Positions 14,005-17,401 of a stretch of 17,401 nucleotides of DNA are shown here, piece by piece. The stretch is from an uncultured Ruminococcus sp. GTDB taxonomy: Bacteria; Bacillota; Clostridia; Oscillospirales; CAG-272. Made by a program: the position numbers and the translations under genes. The notes under the pieces were generated by a model. That model was not told the origin of the DNA. It ran no database searches and saw only the letters and a program-made list of their open reading frames with translations. Each line of letters starts with the position of its first letter. Position 1 is the first letter of the stretch. The stretch lies in contig CACXED010000025.1 in assembly GCA_902766575.1 (NCBI GenBank), positions 1 through 17,401 of the forward strand, written 5' to 3'.

Positions 14005-15036
14005 TTAATACAGGCTGCCCGAGTTCACAACCGGCTGCGCGTCGTGGTTGCCGCAGAGAACTACGAGCAGGTTCGAGACCATAGCCGCCTTGCGCTCCTC
14101 GTCGAGGTGTATCGTGTTCTTCTCGTCGAGCCGTTCGAGAGCCATCTCGACCATTCCGACCGCGCCGTCGACTATCATCTTGCGCGCGTCGATGATCGCA
14201 GACGCCTGCTGACGCTGGAGCATTACCGCGGCGATCTCCGGAGCGTAGGCGAGGTAGGTTATGCGGGCTTCGATGATCTCAAGTCCCGCTTCGGCGACCT
14301 TGGACTGGATTTCGTCCCTGATCCGGGCGGCTACGATCTCGCTCGAGCCGCGCAGACTGCCCTCGTCGGCGATGCCGTCTCCGGTCGTGTCGACATCGGG
14401 CGCGGCGTCGTAGGGGTAGACCCTGACGATATTCCTGAGCGCCGAGTCGCACTGGAGCGACAGATACTCCTTGAAGTTGTCGACGTTGAAAACCGCCTTT
14501 GCGGTATCGACGACTCTCCACATGACCGCGATGCCGATCTCGACCGGGTTTCCGAGGCAGTCGTTGATCTTCTGACGGTTGTTGTTGAGGGTCATGATCT
14601 TAAGCGAGATCTTGTTGTTCACAAGCTCGGTATTGGCGTTGAGCTGTGCGCTGCCGAGGTTCAGTATCCCGGACGGTGCGGAGACGTCGCCGCTCTGATT
14701 GAGCTTGGTCTTAGCCGCCGGATTCACCGACGTGCAGAAGGGGTTCACGAAGTAGAAGCCCGCGTCCTTGAGCGTTCCGACATAGCGTCCGAAAAGGGTC
14801 AGCACCAGCGCCTCCTGCGGCTTCAGAACCTTGAGCCCCATAAAGGGTATCCATCCGAGCACGAGCCAGACTATTCCGACAACCAGCAGAGCCACTCCGA
14901 GTGGGTTCACTCCGAAGCTGCTTTCGATCGCCAAGCCTCCGAGAATCACCAGCGCGATCGCCGCGAGCAGTCCGAGTATCGTCAGCAGCATGACCGCCAT
15001 GCCGTTCTTCTTTTTTCCGATTATTATCTCATTCAT
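14005..15036 (-). CDS. SPFH/band-7 (stomatin/prohibitin-like) membrane protein
   Basis: A 343-residue SPFH protein. Two membrane helices at about 13-36 and 45-67 place both termini on the same side, probably the cytoplasm. The SPFH domain follows: [29 protein letters not shown] (from 71), the [14 protein letters not shown] strand at 164-177, and the end helix with [33 protein letters not shown] at 253-285. The C-terminal helix should mediate oligomerisation. SPFH proteins organise membrane microdomains and chaperone membrane proteases; a specific partner here is unknown. Odd point: the loop at 215-226 ([12 protein letters not shown]) resembles a calcium-binding Asp loop. ATG at 15036 has a perfect AAGGAGG eight bases upstream. 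It is the first gene of a two-gene operon with the RHH protein, driven by a strong promoter. Confidence 0.93.
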   Translation of the reverse strand: MNEIIIGKKKNGMAVMLLTILGLLAAIALVILGGLAIESSFGVNPLGVALLVVGIVWLVLGWIPFMGLKVLKPQEALVLTLFGRYVGTLKDAGFYFVNPFCTSVNPAAKTKLNQSGDVSAPSGILNLGSAQLNANTELVNNKISLKIMTLNNNRQKINDCLGNPVEIGIAVMWRVVDTAKAVFNVDNFKEYLSLQCDSALRNIVRVYPYDAAPDVDTTGDGIADEGSLRGSSEIVAARIRDEIQSKVAEAGLEIIEARITYLAYAPEIAAVMLQRQQASAIIDARKMIVDGAVGMVEMALERLDEKNTIHLDEERKAAMVSNLLVVLCGNHDAQPVVNSGSLY

Positions 15037-15051
15037 GATAAAAGCCTCCTT

Positions 15052-15078
15052 GATGTGATATCATAATGATATCACATC
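15052..15078. promoter_or_regulatory. 27-bp perfect palindrome, probable operator of the SPFH-RHH operon
   Basis: GATGTGATATCA (15052-15063) and TGATATCACATC (15067-15078) are exact inverse complements around three bases. Inside are two copies of the 8-bp self-palindrome TGATATCA, at 15056-15063 and 15067-15074, 11 bases centre to centre, that is one helical turn apart. The site covers the -10 box (15066-15071) and the start site, so a bound protein would block transcription. Tandem 8-bp boxes on one DNA face resemble the arrangement used by ribbon-helix-helix repressors such as MetJ. Confidence 0.85.
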
Positions 15079-15094
15079 GGGAGCTTTTTGTCAA
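15066..15094 (-). promoter_or_regulatory. Strong sigma-A promoter of the SPFH-RHH operon
   Basis: On the minus strand a perfect TTGACA (15089-15094), a 17-base spacer and TATCAT (15066-15071, one mismatch) preceded by TGA (extended -10). The start site would be near 15059, about 23 bases before the SPFH ATG, leaving a leader that holds little more than the ribosome binding site. Such a strong promoter usually needs a repressor, which fits the palindrome over its -10 box. Confidence 0.9.
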
Positions 15095-15125
15095 TAGCTT
15101 TCAGGTAAATTTTTCAGGTTTCCGG

Positions 15126-15158
15126 AAAAAATCAAGCCGGACGGCAGAGCCGTCCGGC
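15126..15158 (-). terminator. Rho-independent terminator of the carB-dapF gene
   Basis: On the minus strand GCCGGACGGC (15158-15149) and GCCGTCCGGC (15145-15136) form a perfect 10-bp stem around a TCT loop, followed by TTGATTTTTT. It begins nine bases after the dapF-end stop codon at 15167, so the fusion is the last gene of its transcript. Confidence 0.93.
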
Positions 15159-15166
15159 GATTATTA

Positions 15167-17401
15167 TCAAAGCTCCGTCTTTCCCTCGTAGACCTTAACG
15201 CAGTCGCCCGAGAGGTAGACCGCTTCGTCTGTGTAGCGGATCTTGAGGTCTCCGCCGCGCAGCTTGACGGTTATCTCCTCGTTCTTCGGGCAGTAGCCGT
15301 TCTCGACCGCAGCGACGACAGCCGCGCAGGCTCCGGAGCCGCAGGCGAAGGTCTCGCCAGAGCCGCGCTCCCAGACGCGCATCTTGAGCGTGTGGCGGTT
15401 CAGAACCTTGATGAATTCGGTATTGACCCGCTCGGGGAACAGCGCGTCGTTCTCGAACTTCGGTCCGAGCTCGTTAAGATCGAGCGAATCGAGCGGCGAG
15501 TCGAGATCCTCGCTGAACACCACGCAGTGCGGATTGCCCATCGAGACGCAGGTTATGCGATAGCGTCCGTCGGCGATGCGAACCGGAACTCCGATCGCGG
15601 TATCTCCGGGAAGTTTGACCGGGATGAGCGCCGGATTCAGCTCGGCTCTGCCCATGTTGACCGTGGCGTAGGCGACCTCTCCGTAGACCTTTTCCACTGT
15701 AACCTCACGGACTCCGCTGAGAGTCTCGATCGTGATCGAGTCGCGGTCGACGAGCTTGTTGTCGATCATATACTTGGCGATGCAGCGCGCCGCGTTGCCG
15801 CACATTCTGCCCTCGGTGCCGTCGAGGTTGAACATCCGCATCTTCACGTCGGCGACGTCCGACGGGTACATCAGCACTACTCCGTCGCCGCCGATTCCGA
15901 AATGACGGTCGGAGAGGCGTATCGAAAGTCCCTCGGGATTGTCGATCTTCTGCCTGAAGCAGTCGAAGTAGATATAGTCGTTGCCGCAGGCTTCCATCTT
16001 GGTGAACTCGAGCGAAGCCTTCTCGGAGCGCATATTGTTGATGTCGACGAGCTCGGTGCAGGCCTGCGAGTAGCGGCTCTTGAGGCAGTCGGCGACGGCG
16101 TTTGCGGTGTCTATCGAGGTCAGGCAGGGGATAGCGCGCTCGACAGCCTTGCGGCGGATCTTGACGCTGTCGCGGGTGGGTATTCTTCCCTTTGCCGAGG
16201 TCGAGATGACGTAGTCGATCCAGCCCGACTCGATGAGCTTAAGCGTATTGTTCTCGCCCTCGTGGATCTTATCGACGATCTTGCACTTGAGTCCGTAGTC
16301 CTCGATGACCTTAGCCGTTCCGCGGGTCGCGTAGAGGTCGAAGCCGAGATCGTACCAGCGCTTCGCAGTCTCGCCGACCTCCGATTTGTCGCTGTCGCGG
16401 ACGGTGATGAACACGCCGCCCTGCTTCTTCATCGAGTAGCCAGCCGCGACAAGTCCCTTGTAGAGCGCTTCCTCGCGGGTCGACGCCAGTCCGAGCACCT
16501 CTCCGGTAGACTTCATCTCGGGTCCGAGGTGGTTGTCGACGTTCATCAGCTTCTCGAACGAGAATACCGGCACCTTGACCGCGACATAGGGCGAGGTCTT
16601 GTAGAGCCCGGTTCCGTAGCCCATGTCGGCTAACTTTTCGCCGAGCATAGCTCTCGTCGCGAGATCGACCATCGGCACTCCCGTGACCTTCGAGATATAG
16701 GGTATCGTTCTCGACGAGCGCGGGTTGACCTCGATGACGTAGAGCTCGTTCTTGTAGATGAGGTACTGAATGTTGACAAGTCCCTTTATCGCGAGCGAGA
16801 CCGACAGCTTCTTGGTGCAGTCGATGATGTCGGCGCGGAGCTTGTCGTTGATGTTCCACGACGGGTAGACGGCTATCGAGTCGCCCGAGTGGATTCCGGT
16901 GCGCTCGACGTGCTCCATGATTCCGGCGATGAGGATATCCTCGCCGTCGCAGATAGCGTCGACCTCGAGCTCGATTCCCATCAGGTATTTGTCGATGAGC
17001 ACCGGGTTCTCAATGTTGTGCGAGAGGATTATCGCCATGTACTCCTTGATATCGTCGTCGGTGAAGGCGATTATCATGTTCTGACCGCCGAGCACGTAGG
17101 ACGGACGCATCAGCACCGGATTGCCTATGCGGTTCGCGATTTCAAGCGCCTCCTCGGTGGTCATGACCGTGAAGCCCTCGGGACGCTTGATGTGATGGAG
17201 CTCGAGCAGCTCGTCAAAGCGCTCTCTGTCCTCAGCCGCGTCGATGGAGTCGGCGGAGGTTCCGAGGATATTTACTCCGTTCTCGGACATGAACTTAGTG
17301 AGCTTGATAGCCGTCTGACCGCCGAACGCGACGACCACTCCGAACGGCTTTTCAGTCTCTATGATGTTCATTACGTCCTCGTTGGTCAGCGGCTCGAAGT
17401 A
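15167..17401 (-). CDS. CarB-DapF fusion: carbamoyl-phosphate synthase large chain (C-terminal half) joined to diaminopimelate epimerase
   Basis: One uninterrupted frame encodes two enzymes. It has no start in the window: it is already open at the right edge as YFEPLTNEDV, which aligns near residue 620 of typical CarB. Counting from the Met at 17371, the CarB part holds the second ATP-grasp (MRPSYVLGGQN at 88-98, EVNPRSSRT at 214-222) and the regulatory MGS-like domain (about 318-446, with TRDSVKIRRKAV at 399-410). After a short linker, a complete DapF of about 281 residues starts at LEFTKMEACGND (454). It has catalytic Cys524 in RMCGNAARC, GNPH at 612-615 and catalytic Cys677 in FACGSGACA. 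CarB makes carbamoyl phosphate for arginine and pyrimidines; DapF converts LL- to meso-diaminopimelate for lysine and peptidoglycan. An internal ATG (residue 447, at 16033) has no ribosome binding site. The gene ends at a strong terminator. Confidence 0.92.
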   Translation of the reverse strand, partial: YFEPLTNEDVMNIIETEKPFGVVVAFGGQTAIKLTKFMSENGVNILGTSADSIDAAEDRERFDELLELHHIKRPEGFTVMTTEEALEIANRIGNPVLMRPSYVLGGQNMIIAFTDDDIKEYMAIILSHNIENPVLIDKYLMGIELEVDAICDGEDILIAGIMEHVERTGIHSGDSIAVYPSWNINDKLRADIIDCTKKLSVSLAIKGLVNIQYLIYKNELYVIEVNPRSSRTIPYISKVTGVPMVDLATRAMLGEKLADMGYGTGLYKTSPYVAVKVPVFSFEKLMNVDNHLGPEMKSTGEVLGLASTREEALYKGLVAAGYSMKKQGGVFITVRDSDKSEVGETAKRWYDLGFDLYATRGTAKVIEDYGLKCKIVDKIHEGENNTLKLIESGWIDYVISTSAKGRIPTRDSVKIRRKAVERAIPCLTSIDTANAVADCLKSRYSQACTELVDINNMRSEKASLEFTKMEACGNDYIYFDCFRQKIDNPEGLSIRLSDRHFGIGGDGVVLMYPSDVADVKMRMFNLDGTEGRMCGNAARCIAKYMIDNKLVDRDSITIETLSGVREVTVEKVYGEVAYATVNMGRAELNPALIPVKLPGDTAIGVPVRIADGRYRITCVSMGNPHCVVFSEDLDSPLDSLDLNELGPKFENDALFPERVNTEFIKVLNRHTLKMRVWERGSGETFACGSGACAAVVAAVENGYCPKNEEITVKLRGGDLKIRYTDEAVYLSGDCVKVYEGKTEL

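Noticed and set aside
15392..16633. Long plus-strand open frame (413 codons) opposite carB-dapF; similar long antisense frames occur at 14044-15066, 3596-4552 and 11859-12824
   Set aside because: They lie wholly opposite well-supported genes, have no family motifs or ribosome binding sites, and are rich in Arg, Val, Asp and Glu, as expected from reading GC-rich codons backwards.

Overview
The window looks like a chromosomal segment from a Gram-positive anaerobe of the class Clostridia, most likely an uncultured member of the Oscillospirales (Ruminococcaceae/Oscillospiraceae). This rests on the nusB...xseA-xseB-ispA...tlyA-nadK-argR-recN gene order, AGGAGG-type ribosome binding sites, consensus sigma-A promoters, an S-layer-homology surface protein, a DUF4358-like lipoprotein and a GC-rich composition. 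The taxonomic guess is an inference. I see no mobile element, CRISPR array, tRNA, rRNA or prophage. No gap between genes exceeds 300 bases; the longest are 276 and 213 bases, and both hold regulatory signals.

Layout, left to right. (1) 1-7306, minus strand: a ten-gene housekeeping operon. Read in transcription order it is nusB, a TsaD/Kae1-like paralogue, xseA, xseB, ispA, a DUF212 (divergent PAP2) membrane protein, tlyA, nadK, argR and recN; recN runs off the left edge. Most genes touch or overlap, and a near-consensus promoter precedes nusB. The usual clostridial neighbour dxs is absent. (2) 7307-7519: a divergent control region. The nusB promoter and the promoter of the rightward M23 peptidase gene overlap at their -10 boxes, and the M23 leader contains nested inverted repeats. 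(3) 7520-8539, plus: a secreted or anchored M23 peptidase. (4) 8604-10764, plus: an envelope operon with its own promoter and a strong terminator, encoding a four-helix membrane protein, a membrane-anchored SGNH hydrolase with a Thr/Pro-rich stalk, and a DUF4358-like lipoprotein. (5) 10881-13800, plus: a 928-residue SLH surface protein. Its predicted mRNA starts with a stem-loop, and its terminator works for both strands. (6) 13806-15094, minus: an SPFH/band-7 membrane protein plus a ribbon-helix-helix protein, expressed from a strong promoter that lies in a perfect 27-bp palindrome. (7) 15126-17401, minus: the 3' part of a gene that fuses the carbamoyl-phosphate synthase large chain (CarB) to a complete diaminopimelate epimerase (DapF). 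It ends at a textbook terminator and runs off the right edge.

The left operon combines RNA and DNA maintenance (NusB, ExoVII, RecN, TlyA) with isoprenoid, NADP and arginine control. The middle of the window is devoted to the cell envelope. The two most notable items are the CarB-DapF fusion, which joins arginine/pyrimidine and lysine/peptidoglycan metabolism in one polypeptide, and the SPFH-RHH operon with its palindromic operator, which looks like a self-regulated membrane module.
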